Source: Alphaproteobacteria bacterium (GTDB lineage Bacteria; Pseudomonadota; Alphaproteobacteria; UBA8366). From it: a stretch of 64,000 nucleotides of DNA. Shown here piece after piece: positions 1 to 8,441 of the stretch. Both the position numbers and the translations under genes were made by a program. Location: NCBI GenBank assembly GCA_021774335.1, contig JAJFJD010000063.1, positions 1 to 64,000 of the forward strand. Reading direction: 5' to 3'. The notes beneath the pieces are model-generated. The model searched no databases. It saw only the letters and a program-made list of their open reading frames with translations, and was not told the origin of the DNA. The first letter of the stretch is position 1; every line of letters starts with the position of its first letter.

Positions 1-226
1 CTTCGCGATATGCGTGTTTCTGGCCCTTGTGGTAGCCGTGTTTGAAGCCCTTCTTATAGGCATGCTTCTTGCCGTGGCCCTTGTGGCTGCCGTGACGCTC
101 GTTGTCGTAGATGATCCGTCCGCCGGCTGCTGCGGGGGCGGTGGCGACAGTAATCCCGACCGTGAGGCCGATGATCAGGCCGCTTACCTTCAAAAACGTT
201 TTCGTTCGGTTGGGTCGTCCTAGCAT
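1..226 (-). CDS. Secreted His/Lys/Gly-rich protein, 3' truncated by window edge
   Basis: Reading the minus strand from the ATG at 226-224 gives 75 codons with no stop before the window edge, so the C-terminus is missing. The start is supported by a GGGAGAGGA ribosome binding site just upstream. Residues 1-35 look like a signal peptide: basic start (RPNRTK), hydrophobic stretch around SGLIIGLTVGITVATA, then an APAAAGG cleavage region. The mature part is very rich in His, Lys and Gly, with repeats of the type HGxHKG and KHAYKKG. Such tails can bind metal or polyanions, but I do not recognise a family. It is read divergently from the winged-helix gene at 574. Confidence 0.7.
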   Translation of the reverse strand, partial: MLGRPNRTKTFLKVSGLIIGLTVGITVATAPAAAGGRIIYDNERHGSHKGHGKKHAYKKGFKHGYHKGQKHAYRE

Positions 227-573
227 TTGTCCTCTCCCTTAGGTGCCACCAAAATCGGTGTGCGGTTGGGGTCTCTCTATCAAGGCTATGACGGATGCCG
301 ACGACGACACTCGCCATGGGGTAACATCAGAGTTATATGCATAAATGATGTTAAATGTAATGTCAAAACTAATTTTAAAAATGTAACAAGAACGTTATTC
401 AGAAAAATAATTATTGAAAATCAATGGAATAGAGTGTATATATCTAGGTGTACGAATGGGCTTCGTGGAAATTCGCATCAAACCGTTGCAACTAATTGTA
501 AATTTGAATGCAAACCGGCGAAGAATACTGCCTGGAGTTTGTGCCCCGAGGCCTGGGAAGAGGCGGAGTAACG
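227..573. other. AT-rich intergenic leader
   Basis: No convincing gene lies here. Positions about 320-520 are strikingly AT-rich compared with the GC-rich coding DNA on both sides, with runs such as AATTTTAAAAATG. Short open frames exist but look non-coding in composition. The stretch separates two divergent genes and contains a promoter-like element at 414-443. Confidence 0.6.
414..443 (+). promoter_or_regulatory. Candidate sigma70 promoter for the winged-helix gene
   Basis: TTGAAA (414-419) is followed after 17 bases by TATATA (437-442). The -35 box matches consensus at five of six positions and the spacer is ideal. The -10 is weaker. Transcription would start near 449, giving a leader of about 125 bases before the start at 574. 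In DNA this AT-rich some match is expected by chance, so this is only a candidate. Confidence 0.35.
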
Positions 574-978
574 ATGAAGTACAATCTCAATCAGCGTAAA
601 GAATACCTAAGAATGACCCATCGACTGGGCAGTGAATGGCTGACAGTATTTGCCGGTGATGAAGAATTCTACTCAGCCGCTTATTGGGATCTTCTGACGA
701 ATATTTGGGATAAAGAGCTTCCGGTCCGTAAAACGGATGCCCTGCGCTTCATGACCGGTATCAAGAGCCCGCACACCGCGGGTAAATACATCGAAACGGC
801 GATCCGAAAGGGTATCCTCATCGAAGAGGACAACCCGGACGACGCTCGGTCCAAGCTGTTGCGTCTATCGCCGGACATGCGGTCCCGGCTCGATGCCTTT
901 TTCGATTCGGCCGTCGGTCAGGTTCGGCATACCAGCGGCGAGATGGATCAACTCGGGCCTTCTCCGCAGGAACCCTGA
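574..978 (+). CDS. MarR-like winged-helix protein
   Basis: A 134-residue protein. The frame is open upstream to 508, but I chose ATG 574 because a GGAAGAGGCGGAG purine tract precedes it and the upstream residues look non-coding. The central part (about residues 25-95) has the pattern of a winged helix: a helix around AAYWDLLTNIWDKELP, a recognition-like helix around RFMTGIKSPHTAGKYIETAI, then a charged wing (EEDNPDDARSK) and a closing helix ending in SRLDAFFDSAVGQ. It is probably a DNA-binding regulator, but its target is unknown. The C-terminal tail is polar. It stands alone, with 182 bases before the next start. Confidence 0.6.
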   Translation: MKYNLNQRKEYLRMTHRLGSEWLTVFAGDEEFYSAAYWDLLTNIWDKELPVRKTDALRFMTGIKSPHTAGKYIETAIRKGILIEEDNPDDARSKLLRLSPDMRSRLDAFFDSAVGQVRHTSGEMDQLGPSPQEP

Positions 979-1160
979 TCCTACCCTGAGGATTGCCTCC
1001 GCGTTTCGATCCGCTCGAACAATTCAGCTACACTAGAGGAAATTGCCCATCGGCGGGCCTGCATCGCCGGACGTCCGAGCCGTGTGTGCATCTGCCTGTT
1101 GGGACATTTCGGCCGCGTCACCCGGACGGTGGCGGCTGTCCATGTGTAGAGAGGGTCCAG

Positions 1161-2333
1161 ATGAAAATTGCAGAAATTGAAGCGATCGCTATGGCCGTTC
1201 CCATGGAGGAACAGATCGCCGCGCCGATCAGCATGCCGCGCGCCGACGAAGTCGCCGGTGTTGTGTTCAAAGAGTACCGGACGACGATGGTGCGCATTAC
1301 CACCGACGACGGCATTACCGGTATCGGTGAGTGCATGACGCGTCTTTCCGGTACCGCGCTGCGGGACATCGTGCACTACATCGCGCCGGCGTTGATCGGT
1401 CGGGACCCGCGCGATGTCGAAAGCATCTGGGATCTGATGTGGTCGATCATGATGAACCGCGGCCACGTCAAAGGCTTCTATCAGGAAGCCATGGCCGGGA
1501 TCGATACCGCGCTTTGGGATATCTTTGGTAAATCGCTTGGGGTTCCGGTCTGGCGCCTGTTGGGCGGCAAGACCAATCCGAAAATCTGGTGCTATGCGTC
1601 GTCGCTGCGGTTGCGCGATATCGCGATTCTGCGCGACGAGATCGACAAGCATAAAGAGAACGGCTTCAACGCGATGAAGTTCAAGATCGGCAAGGACCCG
1701 ATGAACTGGCGCGGCGAAATGAAGCTGGTCGAGCAGATACGCGCGCATGCCGGCGACGACATCACCCTGATGTCGGACGTGAATTGCGGCTACAGCGGCG
1801 ACCTCAAGACAGCCCTGGAAGTGGGCCGGGCGCTCGAAGGCGAGGGAATATACTGGTATGAGGAGCCGTTGGCCCCGGATGACATCGACGGCTATGCCTA
1901 CCTACGGGACAAGCTGAGCATCCGTATCGCGACCGGCGAGGCCGATTTCAACAAATACAGTTTCGCGCGGTTCTTCAAACGCGACGCCATCGATATCGTC
2001 CAGCACGACGCTGCCCGATCCGCCGGTATCACCGAATCCCGCAAGATCGCAGACATGGCGGATGCCTTTCGCGTCGCGTATGCGCCGCATAACGGAAGTT
2101 CCTCGAACATCATCATGACGGTGTCGCTGCACCTTGCGACCTATGCGCCGAATTTCCTGATTTACGAATACATGCAGAGCGACTGGAACAAGGAACAGCG
2201 GAACCCGCTTCGCTGGGATTTGTGCCAAATGCCGATCAAGGAATTCAAGGACAGTCATATCGTGCTGGAGGAAAAGCCGGGACTTGGAATCGACATCAAC
2301 GAGGAAATAGTCGAGAGGTATCGGCTTCCCTAG
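1161..2333 (+). CDS. Enolase-superfamily enzyme (mandelate racemase/muconate lactonizing type)
   Basis: A 390-residue member of the MR/MLE group, which abstracts a proton alpha to a carboxylate, usually in sugar-acid dehydration or racemisation. Start ATG 1161 follows an AGAGAGGG ribosome site; the frame is open further upstream but that part is not family-like. The N-terminal capping domain covers about residues 1-125. The barrel carries the KxK motif at K173/K175, metal ligands D206, E234 or E235 and E260, and the D283/H310 pair typical of the mandelate racemase subgroup. The family residues look intact, so an active enzyme is likely. The substrate cannot be read from sequence. It appears monocistronic. 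A second, distinct family member lies at 33754. Confidence 0.88.
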   Translation: MKIAEIEAIAMAVPMEEQIAAPISMPRADEVAGVVFKEYRTTMVRITTDDGITGIGECMTRLSGTALRDIVHYIAPALIGRDPRDVESIWDLMWSIMMNRGHVKGFYQEAMAGIDTALWDIFGKSLGVPVWRLLGGKTNPKIWCYASSLRLRDIAILRDEIDKHKENGFNAMKFKIGKDPMNWRGEMKLVEQIRAHAGDDITLMSDVNCGYSGDLKTALEVGRALEGEGIYWYEEPLAPDDIDGYAYLRDKLSIRIATGEADFNKYSFARFFKRDAIDIVQHDAARSAGITESRKIADMADAFRVAYAPHNGSSSNIIMTVSLHLATYAPNFLIYEYMQSDWNKEQRNPLRWDLCQMPIKEFKDSHIVLEEKPGLGIDINEEIVERYRLP

Positions 2334-2503
2334 GCCTACTCTGAATTCGTCAACGGCGGCAATGGGTTGGGATTCGTGTAATTTTAGAAATATACGTTAA
2401 TTCAAATAGTTATGGGGTTGTCTTCTCCGCCCGTTAATCTTCCGTTAGGCAGCGGCGTGGTTATCATAAGTGTCGGTAAAGAGCCTATCGCGAGCCCTGC
2501 CAT

Positions 2504-4192
2504 ATGACAGCCTACAACCGAACCATTGAGGATATGCCGGTTTTCGCCGGCGAGTTTGATCGCGGCCGCAAGGTGTTCGCCTTGCTCGTCCTGATTATTC
2601 TTGCGTCGACGTTGACCATACGAACCGGCCGTCTTGGCTTCATGCCGCTGGATCAGTCGATTATCTTCGATGGCGGCTGGCGCGTGTTGTCCGGTCAGGT
2701 ACCGTTGGTCGATTTCTTTACGCCGACCGGGCTCGTGCCACTTTATTTTCAAGCATTGGTGTTCAAGGTCGTCGGCGTTACGTGGATGGCCTATGTCCTG
2801 CACGCCGCGTTGCTGAACGTCCTGTTTGCCCTCTTCGTCTATTTCCTGTTGCGTCGGATATTCCGCTGGAATTGGGTCGCGCTCTATTTCGCATTGGCGG
2901 CTGCATGCTTCCTATATCCGCCGATGGGCACGCCCTATATGGATCAACACGCGTTGATCTTCACCTTCATAATGCTCGGCCTGCTGCTCTGCGGCGCTTG
3001 CGAGCATGCGGAACCGGCGCGCCGTATCTTATGGATTTTGGCGCCGCTCGCTGGTGCGTTGGCGTATCACTCCAAGCAAAACCCATCCGCATTCGCGATC
3101 GTTTTCGTGGTGGTTGCTGCGGCGTTTCTCGCTTTTCGGGATCCGGCGCGCTATCGGTCGGCATTCCTGGCAATGACAGTGAGCGCAGTATCGGTCCTGG
3201 CAGCTGGATTCATTCTGCTGACGGTGAAAGATATCGCGCTGGCTGACTACTGGTACTGGATGGTCGAGTTGCCTCTCCGGTATGGAAGTTCCCGTATTTC
3301 AGCCGGTGGCGACCGTTTCTTCCTTGTCATGCTGATGTGGATTGCGTGCTCGATTCCGATCTTTACTGGTATTCGATTTGCAATGCGGGGGAATGCCGGC
3401 GTCGGGGAGCGGCACGATACGCTCGCGATAATCGCCGTTGCTGCTGCATTGCTGGGATTGGCCACCGTTTACGCATCGACCACCCATAATGCGCCTATTT
3501 TTGGGTTTGCCTATTATCCGCCCGCCCTTGCGTTGGCCTATGGCGTGCTGTCGCGTCGGCTTCCGCAACGATCGGAGGAAGACGTTCGTGTTCGGGATGC
3601 ATTCCTTGCCCTGTTCCTGGCTTTGGGCTTCATGACGCCGTTGCTGGCGGTCACCCCTTTGTCGCAGCGTTGGGCGAATGAGTTCGAGGCGCATGACGTC
3701 AAAACGGCGGTGCGGGGTGGTGAAATTCATGCCGCCTTGAACGGGCTGCGCTGGAAATTCCCCCGGCCCGTCCATGAAATCGGCAATGAGACCAGCGTCA
3801 AGGCCTATCGGGAGTTACTGCAATTTCTCAATGCGCGGGATGACAATTTCCTGCTTTTCGGTGACGCGACGATCCTGTACGCGCTTGCTGGGCGCCCATC
3901 GGTCTTTCCGGCGCTGTGGTTCCATGAGGGGCTTAGCTTCCCGGCGCAACAGACTGCCGAGCGTCCGAAATTCGAGCGCCGATTAACAGACGCGCTTGTT
4001 CGATACGATGTGCGCTTCGTTATCCTGGACGGAACGCGGACATGGACTAGCGCCACTCCGTCTCAATTCGGCGTGTTGCAGGCCTGTTTGACCGAGGGCG
4101 ACGGAACCCGGCATCGCATCGGCCGGTTCCAGATACTGCCTATCGCACCAAGCTGTGTGCGTCGCTACGAAGCGGCCTCATCCCGCGGCTGA
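2504..4192 (+). CDS. Polytopic membrane protein, GT-C glycosyltransferase-like
   Basis: A 562-residue protein with roughly ten hydrophobic segments between residues 25 and 390 and a soluble C-terminal part (about 390-562). A short cytosolic N-terminus precedes the first segment (FALLVLIILASTLTI). The loop after it contains DQSIIFDGGWRVLSGQ and a nearby FFTPTGLVPLYF, reminiscent of the first extracytoplasmic loop of PMT/GT39-type enzymes, which transfer sugars from polyprenyl-phosphate donors. Family assignment is tentative. The ribosome site ahead of ATG 2504 is weak. No glycan biosynthesis genes flank it. Confidence 0.6.
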   Translation: MTAYNRTIEDMPVFAGEFDRGRKVFALLVLIILASTLTIRTGRLGFMPLDQSIIFDGGWRVLSGQVPLVDFFTPTGLVPLYFQALVFKVVGVTWMAYVLHAALLNVLFALFVYFLLRRIFRWNWVALYFALAAACFLYPPMGTPYMDQHALIFTFIMLGLLLCGACEHAEPARRILWILAPLAGALAYHSKQNPSAFAIVFVVVAAAFLAFRDPARYRSAFLAMTVSAVSVLAAGFILLTVKDIALADYWYWMVELPLRYGSSRISAGGDRFFLVMLMWIACSIPIFTGIRFAMRGNAGVGERHDTLAIIAVAAALLGLATVYASTTHNAPIFGFAYYPPALALAYGVLSRRLPQRSEEDVRVRDAFLALFLALGFMTPLLAVTPLSQRWANEFEAHDVKTAVRGGEIHAALNGLRWKFPRPVHEIGNETSVKAYRELLQFLNARDDNFLLFGDATILYALAGRPSVFPALWFHEGLSFPAQQTAERPKFERRLTDALVRYDVRFVILDGTRTWTSATPSQFGVLQACLTEGDGTRHRIGRFQILPIAPSCVRRYEAASSRG

Positions 4193-4410
4193 TCCTGAGT
4201 AGGGTGGCGTCTTTTTTGGTATGCCGGCCGAAAGTTGCGGCTGCAGCCAAGGCATGAGAAAACTAACGCGGGCGACCGATGCTACATCGGGTCACCGAAT
4301 AACCAGCTTAACACCGATCAGTTTGCCCCATTAGACTGCCAAAGCACCGCGCCCGTGACCTATTCTCGCGTCGGCGCAGGATCATGGTAAAAACAGGCCG
4401 TTTACCGGGA

Positions 4411-4435
4411 CGCCAGTCCCACCACGAGACTGGCG
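4411..4435. repeat. Inverted repeat upstream of carboxyltransferase gene
   Basis: CGCCAGTC (4411-4418) and GACTGGCG (4428-4435) form a perfect 8-bp inverted repeat around a 9-base spacer, 56 bases before the start at 4492. It could be an operator or a leader hairpin. No T-run follows, so it is not an intrinsic terminator. Confidence 0.45.
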
Positions 4436-4491
4436 CTGTGCCCATAGGCACGGGATCGTACCGGAACGCAATAACAGGAGGATCGGCCGAT

Positions 4492-6030
4492 ATGCCGTTT
4501 GAAGAGACCCTAAAGGAATTGGAAAAGCGCCGAGAGACGGCGCTCAAGATGGGTAAACCCGAAATCCTGGAGCGGATGAAAAAGGCGGGGCTTCTCAACG
4601 CACGGCAACGGCTCGATTACTTTCTGGATAAGGATAGTTTCATAGAGACCGGTGTACTAGCATCCGCGGCGCGACCCGAAGTTCGGGATAAGGCGCCGGC
4701 GGATGGCAAGATCGGCGGATTTGGCAAGCTGGATGGCCGGATGGTCGGCATCGTCTCCAATGACTTCTCCGTCATGGGGGCATCCAGCGCGCTCAACAAC
4801 CTGAAAAAAATGAAGCATGTGAAGGACACCGGCAACAAGCGCGGGTTCCCACTTGTTTTTATCGGTGAATCGTCCGGCTCGCGGATGCCCGACCGGATGG
4901 GCGCGCAGGGTCGTTTGATCATCGCGCAAGATCCGAACGAGTATCGCCGGCTTCGGGAGACACCATGGGCCGTGGGGCAACTCGGCGATTGTTATGGATC
5001 GTCTACTTGGTACGCCTGCATGTCGGATTTCGTGGTCATGCGAAAGGGCGCGACGATGGCGGTTGCCAGCAGCCGCGTCACGTCAATGGCGATCAACCAG
5101 CCGGTCACCAACGAAGAACTCGGCGGTTGGCGCCTCCACACCCGTGTGAGCGGGTTGGTTGATGTGGCGGTCGATACCGACGAGGAAGCGCTGGATACGA
5201 TCAAGCGGTTCTTGTCCTACCTGCCGAGCAATAATCAGGAAGCGCCACCGATTGCCGAGGTGCCGGCAGGGTCGGACGACGCGATCGAGAACATCCTCGA
5301 TATCGTCCCGGAAGAGCGTCAGCGTGTTTACAACATGCGTCACGTGGTCGAGGCGATTTCGGACAAGGGCAGCGTGTTCGAAATGAAGCCGAACTACGGC
5401 CGTTCGGTTCTCACTGCGTTGACGAAACTCAATGGCCGGACAGTCGGTTTCCTCTGCAGCAACCCGCTGTATAAGGGTGGGGCCGCCGATCCCGACGGGT
5501 GCAGTAAGGCGACGAGCTTTCTGGTGTTCTGCGATTCCTTCAATATCCCCATCGTCATGCTGGTGGATGTGCCTGGTTTTCTGATCGGTGTGGAGGGTGA
5601 ACGAAAGGCTGCGCCGGGCAAAATCATCAATTGGATGAACGCCCTGTCGCTTTGCACGGTTCCGAAAATCTCGATCATTCTGCGGAAGAGCTACGGTCAG
5701 GCCTATATCAACATGGGCGGCAACAAGAACTCGGATGAAATGGCGGTTTGGCCGACGGCCGATGTCGGCTTCATGGACCCTCGTACGGCGGTTAATGTTG
5801 TCTTCGGCATTAAGCAAGAAGACGATCCGGAGGAATTCGAACGTAAGGTTGAAGAGCTGGCGCGTGATGCGGGGCCATGGGAATTAGCGACAATGTACGA
5901 AGCGCATGACGTGTTGGACCCACGGGAAACGCGCCAATATCTCATAAACATGCTCGAAATCCATACGATGCGCATGGAAAACGGTGTCGGACAGCATTTG
6001 ATGAGGACCTGGCCGACCAGTATCGTTTAG
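4492..6030 (+). CDS. Acyl-CoA carboxylase carboxyltransferase subunit
   Basis: A 512-residue protein of the propionyl/methylcrotonyl/geranyl-CoA carboxylase beta-subunit family, which moves carboxyl from biotin to an acyl-CoA. Start ATG 4492 has an ideal AACAGGAGGATC ribosome site. The two crotonase-fold halves are visible: the N-half with SGSRMPDRMGAQGR and the C-half with LVDVPGFLIGVEGERKAAPGK and GQAYINMGGNKNSDEMAVWP. Length is normal. No biotin carboxylase or biotin carrier gene lies next to it, so its partner must be encoded elsewhere, or it could be a decarboxylase-type relative. The specific acyl-CoA is unknown. Confidence 0.82.
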   Translation: MPFEETLKELEKRRETALKMGKPEILERMKKAGLLNARQRLDYFLDKDSFIETGVLASAARPEVRDKAPADGKIGGFGKLDGRMVGIVSNDFSVMGASSALNNLKKMKHVKDTGNKRGFPLVFIGESSGSRMPDRMGAQGRLIIAQDPNEYRRLRETPWAVGQLGDCYGSSTWYACMSDFVVMRKGATMAVASSRVTSMAINQPVTNEELGGWRLHTRVSGLVDVAVDTDEEALDTIKRFLSYLPSNNQEAPPIAEVPAGSDDAIENILDIVPEERQRVYNMRHVVEAISDKGSVFEMKPNYGRSVLTALTKLNGRTVGFLCSNPLYKGGAADPDGCSKATSFLVFCDSFNIPIVMLVDVPGFLIGVEGERKAAPGKIINWMNALSLCTVPKISIILRKSYGQAYINMGGNKNSDEMAVWPTADVGFMDPRTAVNVVFGIKQEDDPEEFERKVEELARDAGPWELATMYEAHDVLDPRETRQYLINMLEIHTMRMENGVGQHLMRTWPTSIV

Positions 6031-6310
6031 GCGGTTATACGCGGGTTAGTCGGCGTTTGCGCCGCGGATGACAGCGCCGAAAGATCAATTCGGCGTTGTA
6101 GATGGCTAAAATTCGGTCATTGGGTTACCCGTAGGAATAGTCGCCTGCAAATGGAGGCACCTGTATAGGTGTTTGATTCTCTTCATAAATCACCGCAATT
6201 CATTGGCCTATCAAGGATTATCGTTTACGGCACGTTAAACATATTCGTTGCAATATCGCCCAATCATTGACTCGCCGACTCAAGATCGAGACGGCAGACT
6301 CGTATTTTGC

Positions 6311-7405
6311 ATGATTGGTTCTTTGCCGATGACAGCGACCGCCGAAGCGATCGAGATTCCCGCCGACGAGGAAAAAAGCAGCGATGCCGATTCCCAAATG
6401 GATTCGCTGCATATTCTTCCTCTCAAAATTGTACCGTTCAAGATTAGGGCGCTGAACTCGGCCTGTCTGATCAAGAACTCGCGGCTCGAGACGGTCGTCG
6501 AATTGTTCAAGTACGAAGAGGGGACGAGCGGCCAGGTCGACGTCAATGAGGTATGGACGGTCCTGGGGTGCGATCCGGATGACCCGGAACTGGCGACCGA
6601 TCGGGGTATTCTCTCGAATCTGTCGGCACTTTACAGCTACGACGTTTTTTCGTTGCGTCGTCTGTTGCGCGATTTGGGGATTCCTCTGCATGACAACGCT
6701 GCGCTGAAGCTTTCGCCAGAGAAAGCTGCGGAGCTTGCGGATTATATGGGGGCTTTCACTCGGCCGCTTTTGTCGCAGGTGTACAGCGGCATGGAAACCG
6801 AGATCAAAGACTTCGACCAACTCGTCGGACTGTTCCGGTCGCCTGATAAGGACAGTGCGCTCAAGAACCTTCAGATCATGGCCGACAAGTTGGAAATCGG
6901 ATTGGGCGATATCCCGAAATTCCTGGAAGACTACGGCGATATTTTCATGTCACTGGCGTATTTCCGCGAATGCCTGGACTCCTTGGTCCCGAAGATTACC
7001 GAACTTCTCGACAATCTCGACGACATTCGTGGCAACTTCCAGCTCAAGTCCGATCGCAATCTCATGAAGACCTGCGACTTCATGGAAGAGAAGCTGACCG
7101 ACATCACCACGTCGTTGACCGGCCGTTTCGAAAGCTTCCATCAGCATTCGAACAAGATGTGGGAAAATGTCACTGCCGAATCGTTCAAGTCCGTGCGGGA
7201 CATGATCGCGGGTCATCACATGACCCTTGGCGGCGTGTTGTGTGGCCTCGCGGTCAAGATGGACCTGTGGGACACGAAATTCGGGAATGGCCGGGGCGGA
7301 CTCGTCCAGCGCGCGGAATTCATCATGGTCGATATGCGCCACGGCATGGAAATCATCAACCGGATCGAGCAATCGGCGCCGAGCATCGTCGATATGCAGC
7401 AGTAG
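6311..7405 (+). CDS. Unknown, mostly helical cytosolic protein
   Basis: About 364 residues from ATG 6311. The frame is open back to a TTG at 6248, and ATG 6329 is also possible; none has a strong ribosome site. There is no signal peptide or membrane segment. The protein is acidic. After a short N-terminal region (LHILPLKIVPFKIRALNS) come alternating amphipathic helices, many Leu-rich (LPKFLEDYGDIFMSLAYFRE, LVPKITELLDNLDDIRGNF). The last quarter holds HHMTLGGVLCGLAVKMDLWD and a tail ending SIVDMQQ. I do not recognise the family. It stands alone on the plus strand with a 280-base non-coding stretch before it, and converges with the gene at 7409. Confidence 0.6.
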   Translation: MIGSLPMTATAEAIEIPADEEKSSDADSQMDSLHILPLKIVPFKIRALNSACLIKNSRLETVVELFKYEEGTSGQVDVNEVWTVLGCDPDDPELATDRGILSNLSALYSYDVFSLRRLLRDLGIPLHDNAALKLSPEKAAELADYMGAFTRPLLSQVYSGMETEIKDFDQLVGLFRSPDKDSALKNLQIMADKLEIGLGDIPKFLEDYGDIFMSLAYFRECLDSLVPKITELLDNLDDIRGNFQLKSDRNLMKTCDFMEEKLTDITTSLTGRFESFHQHSNKMWENVTAESFKSVRDMIAGHHMTLGGVLCGLAVKMDLWDTKFGNGRGGLVQRAEFIMVDMRHGMEIINRIEQSAPSIVDMQQ

Positions 7406-7408
7406 CGT

Positions 7409-8437
7409 CTAATCCGGGAGACGCCAGCACCATTCCGAGCCGCTTCCGTCTTCGAATTCAAACGCCAGACTGCGGTCATGGACCGCACAGGCGCCTTCCC
7501 AAATCCCGTTCCAAGCTCGAAGCAACTCCGGTTGGCGGGACTCCATCAATCGCCAGTTTTCGTTTGCGATAACGATCGCACCGCCTTCGTTCTTGCGGAC
7601 GGTGCCGTTGCCCATGGCGCGGCTCATCCTTTCCAGATAGTCGGCGAAGCCTTCCCGGGACGGGTCGGTGAGGCCCAGCATGTCTCGGGTGGCATCGTAG
7701 AACTGCATCCCTATAAGCCGGGCCGTCAGGTGTATCAGCGCGGCCGCTTCGGTTGCGTCGAATATGTCGAGCAGAACGCCGAACATCGAGCGGACATAGT
7801 ACAGGGCGTAGTTGCGCTCGGCTTTGGCGAGGCGTAGCGCCGGCCAGTCCGTGGCATCTACGGTCGGCGCGGCATCGGCGTCAAAAACGGGCGCTTCCTC
7901 ATCGGGTGCAAAGCGCAACCGGTCCTCGGGCGCGAGCGGTGCGTCATAGTCGTAGAAATACCCCTCGAGCCCCGGATCGCCGTCGGTCGTCATACCCGTG
8001 CAGACGAAACCGAGGTTGGGATTGCCCAGCGCTTCGCCGTTATGGGCATGCCAGCCGCGCATCATGGCGGTCGTGACCGCGTTGGTGACACCGCAGATTG
8101 CCGTGCCGTCGAAGATCCATCGCGGCGGCGGATAGCGTACCCAGGCCTTGCGGTCGGACTCGGGCATATACTCGACTTTGACCGTCCCGATCGCGTTGCT
8201 GAGATAATGATATTGCGCCGAGGCGACGGCATCGGGCAGGCTGGTGAGGCCGAGTTTTTCAAGTCCCGGCAGGAACGTCTCCGAATGCTGGCGTCGGAAC
8301 AGGCGATAGACCACGTCGGCGGTGACCTCTTCGCCCTTGCGGGTCATCAGCGACAGGATCAGTCCGGTCGTCATCCGGTGGTGCAGCTCGGCGACGGCGC
8401 GATAATCGAAAATCGGGGGCGAGGAGTCGTCGGCCAT
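7409..8437 (-). CDS. Unknown soluble protein co-transcribed with a DHA2 efflux pump
   Basis: A 342-residue protein with no signal peptide. It begins 4 bases after the stop of the MFS gene on the same strand, so the two are almost certainly one transcript. Recognisable blocks are AVAELHHRMTTGLILSLM near the N-terminus, then CGVTNAVTTAMMRGWHAHNG and LEGYFYDYDAPLAPEDRL in the middle. The family is unknown to me. The pairing suggests a role with the pump, for example chemistry on or sensing of the exported compound, but that is inference from position only. It ends three bases from the convergent gene at 7405. Confidence 0.65.
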   Translation of the reverse strand: MADDSSPPIFDYRAVAELHHRMTTGLILSLMTRKGEEVTADVVYRLFRRQHSETFLPGLEKLGLTSLPDAVASAQYHYLSNAIGTVKVEYMPESDRKAWVRYPPPRWIFDGTAICGVTNAVTTAMMRGWHAHNGEALGNPNLGFVCTGMTTDGDPGLEGYFYDYDAPLAPEDRLRFAPDEEAPVFDADAAPTVDATDWPALRLAKAERNYALYYVRSMFGVLLDIFDATEAAALIHLTARLIGMQFYDATRDMLGLTDPSREGFADYLERMSRAMGNGTVRKNEGGAIVIANENWRLMESRQPELLRAWNGIWEGACAVHDRSLAFEFEDGSGSEWCWRLPD

Positions 8438-8441
8438 CGGG

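Noticed and set aside
39..317. Plus- and minus-strand short frames over the first 320 bases
   Set aside because: Only the minus-strand frame starting at 226 has a ribosome site and a signal peptide; the frames at 14-223 plus and 54-317 minus have neither.
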